This document shows, one piece after another, positions 48,065 to 57,921 of a stretch of 64,000 bases of DNA; position 1 is the first letter of the stretch; every line of letters starts with the position of its first letter. The notes under the pieces are model-generated. The model ran no database searches and was not told the DNA's origin. It saw nothing but the letters and a program-made list of their open reading frames with translations. Source of the DNA: JBCDLI01 sp038745535 (GTDB lineage: Bacteria; Pseudomonadota; Alphaproteobacteria; Rhizobiales; Rhizobiaceae). The stretch spans positions 12,123 to 76,122 of the forward strand of contig JBCDLI010000004.1 in assembly GCA_038745535.1 (NCBI GenBank), given 5' to 3'. The translations under genes were made by a program, and so were the position numbers.

Positions 48065-50674
48065 CTAAGCTGCCTCGGCGTCGTTATTGGCGGCGAGAGA
48101 CAGCACTTTGAAGTTCAGCCTGTCCGACCCTTCGACGACCTTCACGCGGGAGCTATCCAGCACCTCGCCGGCTAAAATTTTCTCGGCAAGCGGGTCTTGC
48201 ACGTGCTTCTGGATCACTCGTTTCAGCGGACGTGCGCCATAGGCTGGATCGTACCCCTTATCTGCAAGCCAAGCCAAAGCGTCGCCATCCATGTCGAGCG
48301 TGATCTTGCGATCGGCAAGAAGCTTTTCGAGACGCTGCAGCTGGATTTCGACAATGCGGCCCATGTGCTCGCGATGAAGCCGATGAAACAGAATTGTCTC
48401 ATCGACCCGATTGAGGAATTCGGGCCTAAACGAGGCCTTCACCACATCCATCACTTGATCGCGGACACTATCGACATCCGCACCATCTTCGATGTTGACG
48501 AGATACTCGGCACCGAGATTGGAGGTCATGATGATGAGGGTGTTACGGAAATCCACCGTGCGACCTTGGCCGTCGGTCAGCCGTCCATCGTCAAGCACTT
48601 GAAGCAGCACGTTGAAGACATCGGGGTGCGCCTTTTCGATCTCATCAAACAGGACGACCTGATAAGGTCTGCGCCGTACCGCCTCGGTGAGAACACCGCC
48701 TTCGTCGTAACCGACATAACCCGGAGGTGCGCCGATAAGACGGGAGACCGCATGCTTCTCCATAAACTCAGACATGTCGATGCGGACCATCGCCGTGTCA
48801 TCATCGAATAGGAAGTCGGCGAGCGCTTTGGTAAGCTCAGTCTTGCCGACGCCGGTCGGGCCAAGGAAGATGAAGGAACCCATCGGGCGGTTGGGGTCCT
48901 GTAGACCTGCACGCGCACGGCGAACGGCTTTTGAAACAGCCTGAACCGCCTCGCCTTGGCCAACGACACGGTTTGCCAATTCATCTTCCATACGGAGAAG
49001 CTTGTCGCGTTCGCCTTCCAGCATTTTGTCCACCGGCACGCCGGTCCAGCGGGAGACAATGTGGGCCACGTGATCCGGCGTCACTGTCTCCTCGACCATT
49101 GAGCCATTGTCGCCTTGGGCTTCGGCTTCTGTGAGGCGACGCTCAAGATCTGGAATCGTGCCATAGGCGAGTTCACCCGCCTTTTGGAATTCGCCGGTTC
49201 GTTGTGCGTTCACGAGTTCGTTGCGCGCCTCATCAAGCTGCTTTTTCAGGTCAGCGGCGGTGCCGAGTTTGTCTTTCTCCGCCTGCCACTTTGTGGACAG
49301 CGCGTTCGATTGCTCTTCGAGGTCGGCAAGCTCTTTTTCGAGCTTCGCCAGCCGGTCTTTTGACGCGTCATCGGTCTCAACCTTCAGTGCCTCGCGCTCG
49401 ATTTTCAGCTGGATGACGCGGCGGTCGATTTCGTCCAATTCTTCTGGCTTGGAGTCCACCTGCATGCGCAGACGTGACGCTGCTTCGTCCACGAGGTCGA
49501 TCGCCTTGTCGGGCAAAAAACGATCCGTGATGTAGCGGTTTGAAAGCGTTGCAGCCGACACAAGTGCTGAGTCCGATACCCGCACCTTATGGTGCTGTTC
49601 GTACTTTTCTTTCAGTCCGCGAAGGATCGAAACCGTATCCTCGGTCGTTGGCTCGGTCACGAAAACGGGTTGGAAACGGCGAGCGAGTGCTGCGTCTTTT
49701 TCCACGTGCTTGCGGTATTCATCGAGCGTCGTCGCGCCAACGCAGTGCAATTCACCGCGCGCCAGTGCAGGCTTTAGAAGGTTGGACGCGTCCATCGCGC
49801 CATCGGCCTTCCCGGCGCCGACAAGCGTATGCATTTCGTCGATGAATAGGATGATGCGACCGGCTTCGCCCTGCACTTCGTTGAGGACCGCTTTCAGGCG
49901 CTCTTCAAATTCGCCGCGGTATTTTGCGCCAGCGATCAATGCACCCATGTCGAGCGCCATCAGCTTCTTATCGCGCAAGCTCTCGGGCACATCACCGTTG
50001 ACGATGCGTAGAGCGAGACCTTCGGCAATGGCTGTTTTGCCCACGCCTGGCTCGCCGATCAGAACGGGATTGTTTTTCGTGCGGCGAGAAAGGATTTGGA
50101 TCGCACGGCGGATTTCCTCGTCGCGGCCGATGACTGGATCTAGTTTGCCGTCGCGGGCGTTTTCAGTCAGGTCTTGAGCGTACTTTTTTAGCGCGTCGTA
50201 GCTTTGTTCAGCGGTCGCGCTATCGGCAGTACGGCCCTTGCGAATGTCGTTGATTGCCTGATTGATAGCCTTTGGTGATACACCCGCCTTGGCGAGGATG
50301 TCTGCGGTCTTGGCAGATTTCTCCATGGCAAGCGCAAGCAGAAGACGCTCCACGGTCACGAAGCTGTCGCCTGCTTTCTTCGCGACCTCTTCAGCTGTGT
50401 TCATTACCTTGGCCAGCGGTTGAGCGAGGTACAGCTGGCCATTGCCGCCTTCAACCTTCGGCATCGCTTTCAAAGCTGCTTCAACGCCGAGACGAGCCGC
50501 CTTGGCATCGCCGCCAGCACGATCAATTATTGATGCGGCAAGGCCCTCGCTATCGTCGATGAGAACTTTGAGGATGTGTTCGGGTGTGAACTGCTGGTGG
50601 CTTTGGCCCAGCGCGTATGTCTGTGCGGACTGCAGAAATCCGCGCACACGTTCGGTATATTTTTCCATATTCAT
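48065..50674 (-). CDS. clpB: ATP-dependent disaggregase ClpB
   Basis: 869 residues, typical of ClpB. An N-terminal Clp repeat domain (1-150) is followed by two AAA+ modules: Walker A Gly-Glu-Pro-Gly-Val-Gly-Lys-Thr near 207 and Gly-Pro-Thr-Gly-Val-Gly-Lys-Thr near 604. The Asp-Glu boxes Phe-Ile-Asp-Glu-Met-His and Leu-Phe-Asp-Glu-Ile-Glu and the long coiled-coil M domain (about 410-520, rich in Glu, Lys and Leu) are present, which separates it from ClpA/ClpC. It rescues aggregated proteins with DnaK. GGAG precedes the start. No convincing heat-shock promoter is seen in the 163-bp leader. Confidence 0.97.
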   Translation of the reverse strand: MNMEKYTERVRGFLQSAQTYALGQSHQQFTPEHILKVLIDDSEGLAASIIDRAGGDAKAARLGVEAALKAMPKVEGGNGQLYLAQPLAKVMNTAEEVAKKAGDSFVTVERLLLALAMEKSAKTADILAKAGVSPKAINQAINDIRKGRTADSATAEQSYDALKKYAQDLTENARDGKLDPVIGRDEEIRRAIQILSRRTKNNPVLIGEPGVGKTAIAEGLALRIVNGDVPESLRDKKLMALDMGALIAGAKYRGEFEERLKAVLNEVQGEAGRIILFIDEMHTLVGAGKADGAMDASNLLKPALARGELHCVGATTLDEYRKHVEKDAALARRFQPVFVTEPTTEDTVSILRGLKEKYEQHHKVRVSDSALVSAATLSNRYITDRFLPDKAIDLVDEAASRLRMQVDSKPEELDEIDRRVIQLKIEREALKVETDDASKDRLAKLEKELADLEEQSNALSTKWQAEKDKLGTAADLKKQLDEARNELVNAQRTGEFQKAGELAYGTIPDLERRLTEAEAQGDNGSMVEETVTPDHVAHIVSRWTGVPVDKMLEGERDKLLRMEDELANRVVGQGEAVQAVSKAVRRARAGLQDPNRPMGSFIFLGPTGVGKTELTKALADFLFDDDTAMVRIDMSEFMEKHAVSRLIGAPPGYVGYDEGGVLTEAVRRRPYQVVLFDEIEKAHPDVFNVLLQVLDDGRLTDGQGRTVDFRNTLIIMTSNLGAEYLVNIEDGADVDSVRDQVMDVVKASFRPEFLNRVDETILFHRLHREHMGRIVEIQLQRLEKLLADRKITLDMDGDALAWLADKGYDPAYGARPLKRVIQKHVQDPLAEKILAGEVLDSSRVKVVEGSDRLNFKVLSLAANNDAEAA

Positions 50675-50785
50675 ATCGTTGTCTCCAAATAGGCGACCGG
50701 CCCATCAAGGCACCGGGAACGGGTTGGTGACGGGTTCCTGCGAGCAGCAAACCCTTCGACGAAGATATGGTTATGGACCGCCAAC

Positions 50786-50819
50786 AAAAAAAGAGCGGCC
50801 GCCGTGGACCCCTCTTTTT
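50786..50819 (-). terminator. Likely terminator after the DUF4167 gene
   Basis: On the minus strand AAAAAGAG and CTCTTTTT form 8-bp arms around a GC-rich 16-nt interior with further partial pairing, and the transcript ends in a run of T. It is 19 bp past the DUF4167 stop and before clpB. Confidence 0.6.
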
Positions 50820-50837
50820 ACACGCTATTGGATGTTT

Positions 50838-51488
50838 TTAGGCCTCAACGGCCTGCTGCTCGCTAGCATCACTGGCTTCCGGTGCTGGCGATGCATCATT
50901 GGCTGCTTCTACGGTTTCTTCCGTTTCGGTTTTGCGCGGTCGACGTGTCCGGCGACGGGGAGCGGGCTGTTCGTCGCCGCTATCGTCTGTTGCGACGGCT
51001 TCTGCTTCCGGCGTGTCATCGGTTTTGCGTGGACGCCGGGTTCGGCGCGGCTTCGGCTTTGCAGCGTCTGCCTCTTCGCCAGCAAGTTTCACCTCTTCGG
51101 GCGTTCCTTCGATCACGGGTTGATCGTTGTGGTTTTCACCATTGTTTTCACCGGAGTTAGTCTGGTCGTTCTCGCCGTTTTCAACCATCTCTTTTTGGCG
51201 CTGCTGTTCGCGCTCTTCACGCTCCTGCGCTTGAGCTTGCTGGTGAGCCATGATGATGCGCTTGTAGTGTTCGGCGTGCTGCAAATAGCTTTCGACCATG
51301 ACGCGATCGCCAGAGGACTGCGCATCGCGGGCAAGTTGCTCATACTTGTCGGCGACCTGCTGGGCATTGCCACGAATTTTCACATCGGGACCGTTGCTTT
51401 CATAGGAACGCGAAAGCGGGTTCTGGTTCCGATTTCGGTTGTTATTATTGCCGCGGTTGCGCTGTCTGCGCCCTTGCTGTGGTCTCAT
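50838..51488 (-). CDS. DUF4167 domain-containing RNA-binding-like protein
   Basis: 216 residues from ATG 51488 (Met-Arg-Pro-Gln-Gln-Gly-Arg-Arg), the normal family start; a GTG at 51524 is the alternative. Residues 25-80 form the conserved domain: Asn-Pro-Leu-Ser-Arg-Ser-Tyr-Glu-Ser-Asn-Gly-Pro-Asp-Val-Lys-Ile-Arg-Gly and Tyr-Leu-Gln-His-Ala-Glu-His-Tyr. The tail is low-complexity with two Arg-Thr-Arg-Arg-Pro-Arg-Lys-Thr repeats and acidic spacers, suggesting nucleic acid binding. The function is unproven. It lies beside prmC-prfA in Rhizobiales, as here. Confidence 0.9.
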   Translation of the reverse strand: MRPQQGRRQRNRGNNNNRNRNQNPLSRSYESNGPDVKIRGNAQQVADKYEQLARDAQSSGDRVMVESYLQHAEHYKRIIMAHQQAQAQEREEREQQRQKEMVENGENDQTNSGENNGENHNDQPVIEGTPEEVKLAGEEADAAKPKPRRTRRPRKTDDTPEAEAVATDDSGDEQPAPRRRTRRPRKTETEETVEAANDASPAPEASDASEQQAVEA

Positions 51489-51724
51489 ACGCTTTTTGTC
51501 TTTCGGGTCTATTGTGCGTTTCACACGACCAAATATCGGTCGAACCTGCTTGTCTTTGTACGTTGCGCGCCGCAGTCGGCACTCTCGTCGGGATCAGCGA
51601 TGATGCGTTACGAGGGATGGGGTCCGGAGTTTCATCTCACGCGACCCACGAAATAAACGTAGTCACTTTTGAACGGCTTTGCCAAGCCCTTTTTCAAAGA
51701 CTTAAGCGAATTGTTGCCGTTCTG

Positions 51725-52621
51725 TCACGATTGCAGCGCAAAACAGAGCGCGCGATCTCGCCCGGCGAGGTCGGTTCCAAAATTAACAAGCCGAAAGCCC
51801 TCAAGCTCGAAAAGCGTCGTCACCGCGTCTTTCTGGGTCCAGCCGATCTCAACCAGAATTGCGCCATCTTCTACAAGGTGCGTTGCGGCATCTGCGGCAA
51901 TCATAGCGTAGGCGTCTAGCCCATCAATGCCACCATCGAGTGCCAAATGCGGATCGTGGTCCCTGACTTCGATATCCAACTCCCTCACGTGACCCTTCTC
52001 GATATAGGGCGGGTTGGAAATAATGAGGTCGAATTGCCCCTCTACGTTTTCCAACCAGTTGCTTTGAAGCGCTGTGAACCTCGTTTCCAGACCCAAAGCT
52101 TCGGCATTTGCCTTAGCTGTGGTCAGCGCTGACATGGAGATATCCACCCCAATTGCCGTTGCTTCGGGTACTTCGTTTAAAAGCGCGAGCGCGATCGCTC
52201 CTGTACCAGTGCCCAAATCCAAAATGCGACAATCGCCCTTGGCCCGCGTGATCTTTCGAAGGACAGGGATAGCCATGTCGATAAGGATTTCGGTATCGGG
52301 CCTGGGCACAAGCGTATCGTGACCGATCGCGATGGGCAGGCCATAGAACTCTCGAACGCCGGTTATGCGATGCACCGGCTCGCCGTTGATGCGCCTTTCT
52401 ATGAGGTGATTGAAGCGCTTAGCCTGGCGGTCGCTGACCACAAGTTGCGGGTTTGTCAGTCGCGTCAGAGCACCGTGACCGGTCGCGTGTTCGAGTAAAA
52501 CCGCGGCGTCGATTTCTGGCTCATCTTTGCCAGCGCTGATGAGTTTGCTTCGGCCTTCGCGAAACAGGGCTTCGATACCGAATGTTGGCAGTGCGCCTGA
52601 TTTTGAGGCGCGGTCAGACAC
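51725..52621 (-). CDS. prmC: Peptide chain release factor N5-glutamine methyltransferase
   Basis: 298 residues. The SAM-binding motif Asp-Leu-Gly-Thr-Gly-Thr-Gly-Ala-Ile-Ala and the catalytic Ser-Asn-Pro-Pro-Tyr (Asn about 201) are present, plus Val-Pro-Arg-Pro-Asp-Thr-Glu. It methylates the Gln of the GGQ motif in release factors 1 and 2, raising termination efficiency. The GTG start overlaps the prfA 3' end by 8 bp, so the modifier and its substrate are coupled. Confidence 0.96.
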   Translation of the reverse strand: MSDRASKSGALPTFGIEALFREGRSKLISAGKDEPEIDAAVLLEHATGHGALTRLTNPQLVVSDRQAKRFNHLIERRINGEPVHRITGVREFYGLPIAIGHDTLVPRPDTEILIDMAIPVLRKITRAKGDCRILDLGTGTGAIALALLNEVPEATAIGVDISMSALTTAKANAEALGLETRFTALQSNWLENVEGQFDLIISNPPYIEKGHVRELDIEVRDHDPHLALDGGIDGLDAYAMIAADAATHLVEDGAILVEIGWTQKDAVTTLFELEGFRLVNFGTDLAGRDRALCFALQS

Positions 52622-53693
52622 TGGCTTCTTCTCCGGCGAGCAGTCGGCTTTGGTAATCGGCGGTCAGTGCATCCACTACCTCTTCGATGTCACCTTCTAT
52701 GACCTTATCGAGCTTATAGAGCGTGAGGTTGATGCGGTGATCGGTAATACGCCCTTGGGGGAAATTGTAGGTGCGGATGCGCTCTGATCTGTCACCGGAA
52801 CCGACCTGCAGGCGACGTGCCTCTGATCGTTCGTCAGCTGCCTTCTGACGTTCAGCATCGAACAGGCGGGCGCGCAGAATTTCCATCGCGCGTGCCCGGT
52901 TCTGGTGCTGGGATTTTTCCGCTTGGACGACCACGATGCCCGTTGGCAAATGCGTGATGCGAACGGCGGAATCGGTTGTATTGACGTGCTGGCCGCCGGC
53001 ACCAGAAGCGCGCATTGTGTCGATCCGAATGTCCTCATTTCGAATTTCGACGTCCACCTCTTCGGCTTGGGGAAGCACAGCGACCGTCGCAGCGGATGTG
53101 TGGATGCGCCCGCCCGCTTCTGTTTCCGGAACACGTTGAACGCGATGGACGCCGCTCTCGAACTTGAACTTCGAAAATACACCATTGCCGGTTATCGACG
53201 CGATGATTTCCTTGTAGCCGCCCGCGTCGCCCGGCGAGGATGAGACCAGCTCTACTTTCCAACCATTTGTTTGCGCAAAACGCTCGTACATGCGGAAGAG
53301 GTCACCTGCAAAAAGTGCCGCCTCAAGACCGCCAGTGCCTGCGCGGATTTCCACGATCACCGAGCGCTTGTCCGCCTTGTCTCGCGGCAGCAGCAGAATT
53401 CTGATTTCTTCTTCAAGCTCGGTTAATTTTGAACCGAGCTCTGCTTCTTCGGTCTTCGCGAGTTCCACCATCTCGGCGTCTGCGTCAGCGTCTCCAACTA
53501 TGGCGCTAAGATCATCCCGTTCAGCCTCTAGGCGCTGAAGCTCCCGCGCCTTTAAGGCCAGCGGCTCCAAGTCCGCGTAGTCAGAAGCCAGCTTCACATA
53601 CTCTTCGCCGTCGACCCCTTGGCCCATTTGCGCTTCAAGCATGTCGAACCGCTTGAGGACTTCCTCAAGACGGTCGGTTGGTATTTCGGTCAT
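52614..53693 (-). CDS. prfA: Peptide chain release factor 1
   Basis: 359 residues, the normal RF1 length. It has the peptidyl-tRNA hydrolysis motif Gly-Gly-Gln in Ala-Ser-Gly-Ala-Gly-Gly-Gln-His-Val-Asn (about 230-233) and a codon-recognition region Arg-Val-Pro-Glu-Thr-Glu-Ala-Gly-Gly-Arg. It reads UAA and UAG. It is followed by prmC and preceded by ptsP with a 1-nt gap. Confidence 0.98.
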   Translation of the reverse strand: MTEIPTDRLEEVLKRFDMLEAQMGQGVDGEEYVKLASDYADLEPLALKARELQRLEAERDDLSAIVGDADADAEMVELAKTEEAELGSKLTELEEEIRILLLPRDKADKRSVIVEIRAGTGGLEAALFAGDLFRMYERFAQTNGWKVELVSSSPGDAGGYKEIIASITGNGVFSKFKFESGVHRVQRVPETEAGGRIHTSAATVAVLPQAEEVDVEIRNEDIRIDTMRASGAGGQHVNTTDSAVRITHLPTGIVVVQAEKSQHQNRARAMEILRARLFDAERQKAADERSEARRLQVGSGDRSERIRTYNFPQGRITDHRINLTLYKLDKVIEGDIEEVVDALTADYQSRLLAGEEASV

Positions 53694-53694
53694 C

Positions 53695-55974
53695 CTAAAG
53701 CTCGATATGGTACACGGCGCAGAACCGCTCGATGGCGCTTCTCACCGATAGGGCGTCATTTCCATAATCACATATGGGATCGAGCATCATCTTCAAAGCC
53801 CCAACATCGGTTTTCAAAAGCGCGGCCTTAACGGGGCCAAGTGCTGCAGGCGACATGGAAAGGCGATTGATCCCGATTGCGACAAGCGCGATCGCAGAAA
53901 TTGGCGTTCCTGCCATTTCACCGCAAAGCGTCACCTCGGTGTTGTGCTTCTCGGCTGTCGTTGCGATTTGGCGTAGCGCTCGCAAAAATGCCGGATGCAG
54001 GATGTCGAACCGATTGCTGACAAATGTGTTGCCGCGGTCGGCTGCCATCATGAACTGGTAGAGGTCATTTGACCCGATGGAGATGAAGTCGACCGCTTCG
54101 CACAGTGCGTCCAGTTGAAAGAGCAGTGCCGGAACTTCCAACATGGAGCCAACGCGCAGCTTACTTGGCAGCGGATGACCGAACCGCGATAGATGGCGTA
54201 CTTCTGCGTCCAAAATTTCTCGGGCTTTCGTGATCTCCTCAATTTCGGTGATCATTGGAAGCATGAGGTTAAGGTCGCGGCCGCCAGCTGCCTTAAGAAG
54301 TGCCCGAAGCTGCGTTTTAAAGATGCCAGGCCGATCAAGCGCGATGCGGATTGCTCGCCAACCCAGTGCCGGGTTTTCTTCCTCAGGCGCATTCTTGAAA
54401 TAGGGCAGCACTTTATCGCCACCTATGTCGAGCGTGCGGAAGGTTACCGGCTTGTCGCCAGCGCTGACGAGCACTTGGCGATAGAGTTGTTCCTGCGCCT
54501 CTGTTTTGGGGAACTGGGCCGAGATCATGAATTGAAGCTCGGTGCGAAACAGTCCGATGCCGCAGGCGTTCGATGCTTTCAGCTGTGGCAGGTCCACCAG
54601 CAGCCCCGCGTTCATGAGAAGTTTGAACCGTTTTCCATCGAGCGTCACGTTCGGCTTGCCGCGCAGGCTTTCGTATTCGGCTTGCCGTTTTGCCCGGAAC
54701 CGTACCTTTTCTTGATAGGCCGATTGGACTTCCGGCTGCGGACGCAAATGGATAGCTCCTGAGATACCGTCGACGATGATCGGCTCACCGCTATCAGCCA
54801 TTGTCACAATGCCTTTTGCCTGACCGACGACCGTGATGCCCATGGCGCGCGCGACAATGACCACATGACTTGTTGCTGTGCCGTCTTCAAGCACCAATCC
54901 ACGCAGCCGTTCACGGGGATAATCGAGCAGGTCCGCAGCCCCCATGGACCGCGCAACAATGATCGCATCGTTTGGCAATTCACCGCTCGCAGCTCCACCA
55001 GGGCGGCCCATTAGTTGGCGCAGCAGACGATTTGCTAAATCATCGAAATCCGTCATCCGTTCCCGAAGATAGGGGTCTTGCACCGCAGTCATCCGCGCGC
55101 GCATATCGCTTTGTACCTTTTCGACGGCGGCCTCTGCGGTCAGTCCGTTGCGGACGGCTTCCTCCATCCGCTGCATCCAGCCCTTGTCGTTGGCGAACAT
55201 GCGATAGCTTTCCAGAACCTCCCGGTGTTCGCCTTCGAACGCGACTTCGCGGCGCTCCAGCATGTCGTCAATCGTAAGGCGAAAGGCTGCAATAGCGTCA
55301 TGCAGCCTCGTCATTTCGCTTTCGGCATTGTCGGCGAACATGTCGGTCACGATCACGCGCGGTTCATGCAGTACCACGTGCCCAAGCCCTATTCCTTCGC
55401 CAAGGGGCAGTCCGTCCAGCGAAACCGGTTTTGTCAGATCAAGCTCGATGCCGCCCTTGGACAGACGCTTCAGGTCGCCGGCTGCAATAAGCTCGCCCAT
55501 AACCATAGCGACGGTCTGCATCGCCTCAACTTCATCCTCGGTGTAGGTGCGCTGGGCCTCGTTTTGGATAACGAGCACACCAAGAGTGCGTCCTGCGCGC
55601 AAAATGGGAACGCCCAGGAACCCATTGTAGAGTTCCTCGCCTGTCTCCGGCAGATAGCGGAAGGCGGGGTGCTTTTGCGCTTCTGACAGATTGAGCGGCC
55701 GGGACGACGCCGCGATGACGCCAACCAGACCATCACCAAGCTTGAGCTGCGAAAGGTGAACCGCTTCCGCCTTTAACCCAACCGTTGCAAACAGTTCGAG
55801 CACGCCGTCTGCACGAAGCACGTAAGATGAACAGACTTCGGCCACCATGGACTGAGCGATTTGACGAGCAATCGCGTCGAGCCGGGCCTGTGGTTCCATT
55901 GGCTCGGCCATGATTTCGCGAATGCGCCGCATCATCACGCGTGGACCGGCGTTTATGTCACGAGCGGTGGACAT
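53695..55974 (-). CDS. ptsP: Nitrogen-PTS phosphoenolpyruvate-protein phosphotransferase PtsP (EI-Ntr)
   Basis: 759 residues. Residues 20-165 form a GAF domain, followed by a PEP-utilising N domain, the phospho-histidine His370 in Thr-Ala-Thr-Ser-His-Val-Val-Ile-Val-Ala-Arg-Ala-Met-Gly, and a TIM-barrel PEP domain with Phe-Arg-Thr-Leu-Asp-Ile-Gly-Gly-Asp-Lys and Cys-Gly-Glu-Met-Ala-Gly-Thr. It passes phosphate from PEP to NPr and EIIA-Ntr, which signal nitrogen and potassium status. It sits between lysC and prfA, the conserved rhizobial order. Partner genes are not in the window. Confidence 0.96.
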   Translation of the reverse strand: MSTARDINAGPRVMMRRIREIMAEPMEPQARLDAIARQIAQSMVAEVCSSYVLRADGVLELFATVGLKAEAVHLSQLKLGDGLVGVIAASSRPLNLSEAQKHPAFRYLPETGEELYNGFLGVPILRAGRTLGVLVIQNEAQRTYTEDEVEAMQTVAMVMGELIAAGDLKRLSKGGIELDLTKPVSLDGLPLGEGIGLGHVVLHEPRVIVTDMFADNAESEMTRLHDAIAAFRLTIDDMLERREVAFEGEHREVLESYRMFANDKGWMQRMEEAVRNGLTAEAAVEKVQSDMRARMTAVQDPYLRERMTDFDDLANRLLRQLMGRPGGAASGELPNDAIIVARSMGAADLLDYPRERLRGLVLEDGTATSHVVIVARAMGITVVGQAKGIVTMADSGEPIIVDGISGAIHLRPQPEVQSAYQEKVRFRAKRQAEYESLRGKPNVTLDGKRFKLLMNAGLLVDLPQLKASNACGIGLFRTELQFMISAQFPKTEAQEQLYRQVLVSAGDKPVTFRTLDIGGDKVLPYFKNAPEEENPALGWRAIRIALDRPGIFKTQLRALLKAAGGRDLNLMLPMITEIEEITKAREILDAEVRHLSRFGHPLPSKLRVGSMLEVPALLFQLDALCEAVDFISIGSNDLYQFMMAADRGNTFVSNRFDILHPAFLRALRQIATTAEKHNTEVTLCGEMAGTPISAIALVAIGINRLSMSPAALGPVKAALLKTDVGALKMMLDPICDYGNDALSVRSAIERFCAVYHIEL

Positions 55975-56025
55975 AAGTTCTAGCTCTTAAACTCCGAGTG
56001 AAAGCGGAGTTTGAAGATGAACGGT

Positions 56026-57303
56026 TCAGGCAGCCTTGTCGAGACCATAGACGCTGTGCAGCGTGCGAACAGCGAGTTCCGCAAAGTCGCCGTCGATCAG
56101 GATTGATATCTTGATTTCAGACGTCGTGATCGCGCGGATATTGATGTTTTTATCGGCAAGCGCTTGGAATGCCGTTGCCGCCACACCCGCGTGGGAACGC
56201 ATGCCGATACCGATGACCGACACTTTCACCAGACCCGTCTCGGACTGCGCCTCGCGGTGGCCGATTGTGTCCTGATGCGGCTTGAGCGCGGCAACTGCTT
56301 TTTCCACGTCGCTCGACGGGACCGTGAACGTCATATCCGTAAATGCGCCGTCTTCGGAAATGTTTTGAACGATCATGTCGACATTGATCCCGGCTTCTGC
56401 CAGCGGCCCAAAGATCGCAGCTGAAATGCCAGGGCGGTCTTTAACGCGTCGAAGCGAGATTTGAGCCTCGTCTTTGGCGTAGGCAATTCCGGTTACGGTT
56501 TCCTGTTCCACGATCTCTTCCTCGTTGCAGATCAATGTGCCCGGCGGATTGTCCTGATCAGACATGCCCGGCGCGTCGGGCGCTTCAAAAGACGACCGCA
56601 CAAAAGTGCGCACATTGTGCACCATGGCGAGCTCTACAGATCGTACCTGTAGGACCTTCGCGCCCAGTGATGCCATCTCCAGCATTTCTTCAAACGATAC
56701 TTTTGACAGTCGTCTTGCCTGCGGAACGATGCGCGGATCAGTTGTGTAAACGCCATCGACGTCGGTGTAGATATCACAGCGGTCCGCTTTGACTGCGGCT
56801 GCAATGGCCACCGCCGATGTATCTGACCCGCCGCGCCCAAGCGTTGCGATGCGATTGTCGGGCGCAATGCCCTGGAAGCCTGCGATCACCGCGACTTGTC
56901 CCTGCTCGAAGCGTTCGATCAGCAAGTCGGCGTTGATATCGTCGATGCGCGCAGCGCCGTGCGCATTGTCGGTTCTTAGCGGTATTTGCCATCCCTGCCA
57001 TGAGCGCGCGTCTACGCCCATGGCTTGGAGCGCGATTGCCAAAAGCCCCGATGAGACCTGCTCGCCTGACGCGACGATCGCATCGTATTCGCGAGCGTCG
57101 TAGAACGAGCCGGGAGCGCCTGCCACCTTCGGTATTTCGTTTACCCAACCCACGAGCTCGTTTGTTTTGCCCGCCATCGCTGAAACAACGACCGCCACCT
57201 GATTGCCAGCGTCGGCTTCCCGTTTTACATGGCGCGCCACATTGTGAATGCGGTCTAAATCGGCGACGGACGTGCCGCCGAATTTCATCACGATGCGAGC
57301 CAT
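56026..57303 (-). CDS. lysC: Aspartate kinase
   Basis: 425 residues. The kinase domain opens Val-Met-Lys-Phe-Gly-Gly-Thr-Ser-Val and has Gly-Arg-Gly-Gly-Ser-Asp-Thr-Ser-Ala. From about 265 two ACT domains follow (Arg-Pro-Gly-Ile-Ser-Ala-Ala-Ile-Phe, Asn-Ile-Asn-Ile-Arg-Ala-Ile-Thr-Thr-Ser-Glu-Ile-Lys). It phosphorylates aspartate at the entry to the lysine, threonine and methionine pathways and is feedback-controlled through ACT. It precedes ptsP by 51 bp. Confidence 0.97.
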   Translation of the reverse strand: MARIVMKFGGTSVADLDRIHNVARHVKREADAGNQVAVVVSAMAGKTNELVGWVNEIPKVAGAPGSFYDAREYDAIVASGEQVSSGLLAIALQAMGVDARSWQGWQIPLRTDNAHGAARIDDINADLLIERFEQGQVAVIAGFQGIAPDNRIATLGRGGSDTSAVAIAAAVKADRCDIYTDVDGVYTTDPRIVPQARRLSKVSFEEMLEMASLGAKVLQVRSVELAMVHNVRTFVRSSFEAPDAPGMSDQDNPPGTLICNEEEIVEQETVTGIAYAKDEAQISLRRVKDRPGISAAIFGPLAEAGINVDMIVQNISEDGAFTDMTFTVPSSDVEKAVAALKPHQDTIGHREAQSETGLVKVSVIGIGMRSHAGVAATAFQALADKNINIRAITTSEIKISILIDGDFAELAVRTLHSVYGLDKAA

Positions 57304-57402
57304 AAATTACGCGTCCAACAAGTCGGGCTTTAAGTTCGCGCGGTTCCTACGCAAAAGGACTATGCGCTGCAACCGAGTCGGAAGGTGAAGAGGTAACGTG
57401 CG

Positions 57403-57792
57403 CTAGGCGAGCGCTGCGACCGCCCAACCGCCCAGTCCGATCTGGATAAGTTGGATAACCACCGATGCACCGTGCAGCCGCTTGAACGCGCTTTGATCGT
57501 CGCGGTCAGATGCATTGTTGATCATGGGCATGAGACCCTGCCGGGCGTAAAGTGTTGAGAGACTGATTGCGAGTAGCAGACCCGCTGCTAGCGGCGAAAT
57601 GAAATAGGCTGCAATCGCTGCGACAGCAGCGAGCGCGATCACAGCCAGATAGTAATAAGGAAATGTTCCGCGCAGCAGTGGACGCACTTTCTCCATCGGC
57701 AGTTGTGCAAATAGAACAGGTGCGAAGCCGAAGCTGAAAAACACCATTCCGCCGAAAAGCGTTGCTGCCAGTAAAAGCGCGATGATGCTCAT
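57403..57792 (-). CDS. DUF4149 small membrane protein
   Basis: 129 residues from ATG 57792 (GGGAG 7 nt upstream; a TTG two codons earlier is less likely). Four hydrophobic helices are visible, with Gly-Gly-Met-Val-Phe-Phe-Ser-Phe, Pro-Val-Leu-Phe and a Phe-Pro-Tyr-Tyr-Tyr motif typical of DUF4149 (TMEM205-like). The function is unknown. It is upstream of lysC by 99 bp and divergent from ubiG. Confidence 0.8.
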   Translation of the reverse strand: MSIIALLLAATLFGGMVFFSFGFAPVLFAQLPMEKVRPLLRGTFPYYYLAVIALAAVAAIAAYFISPLAAGLLLAISLSTLYARQGLMPMINNASDRDDQSAFKRLHGASVVIQLIQIGLGGWAVAALA

Positions 57793-57921
57793 GTCCAAAC
57801 TCCCTCAATCGCTTCAGCCAAATAGCAAAATGATGCCGGAGACAAAGAGACAGCCCGTCGCACGATGCTTGCTTGACATCGTCAGTGGCCCCACGTCACA
57901 GCAGCGCAAATGGAGGAAGTG

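Noticed and set aside
50675..50785. Heat-shock (sigma-32) promoter upstream of clpB
   Set aside because: A CTTGAT-like box is visible but no CCCCAT-like -10 at 13-15 bp spacing, so I do not call it.
50442..51656. About 400-codon plus-strand frame opposite clpB and the DUF4167 gene
   Set aside because: It spans two well-supported minus-strand genes and its hydrophobic run is the antisense of the Arg/Glu-rich DUF4167 tail.
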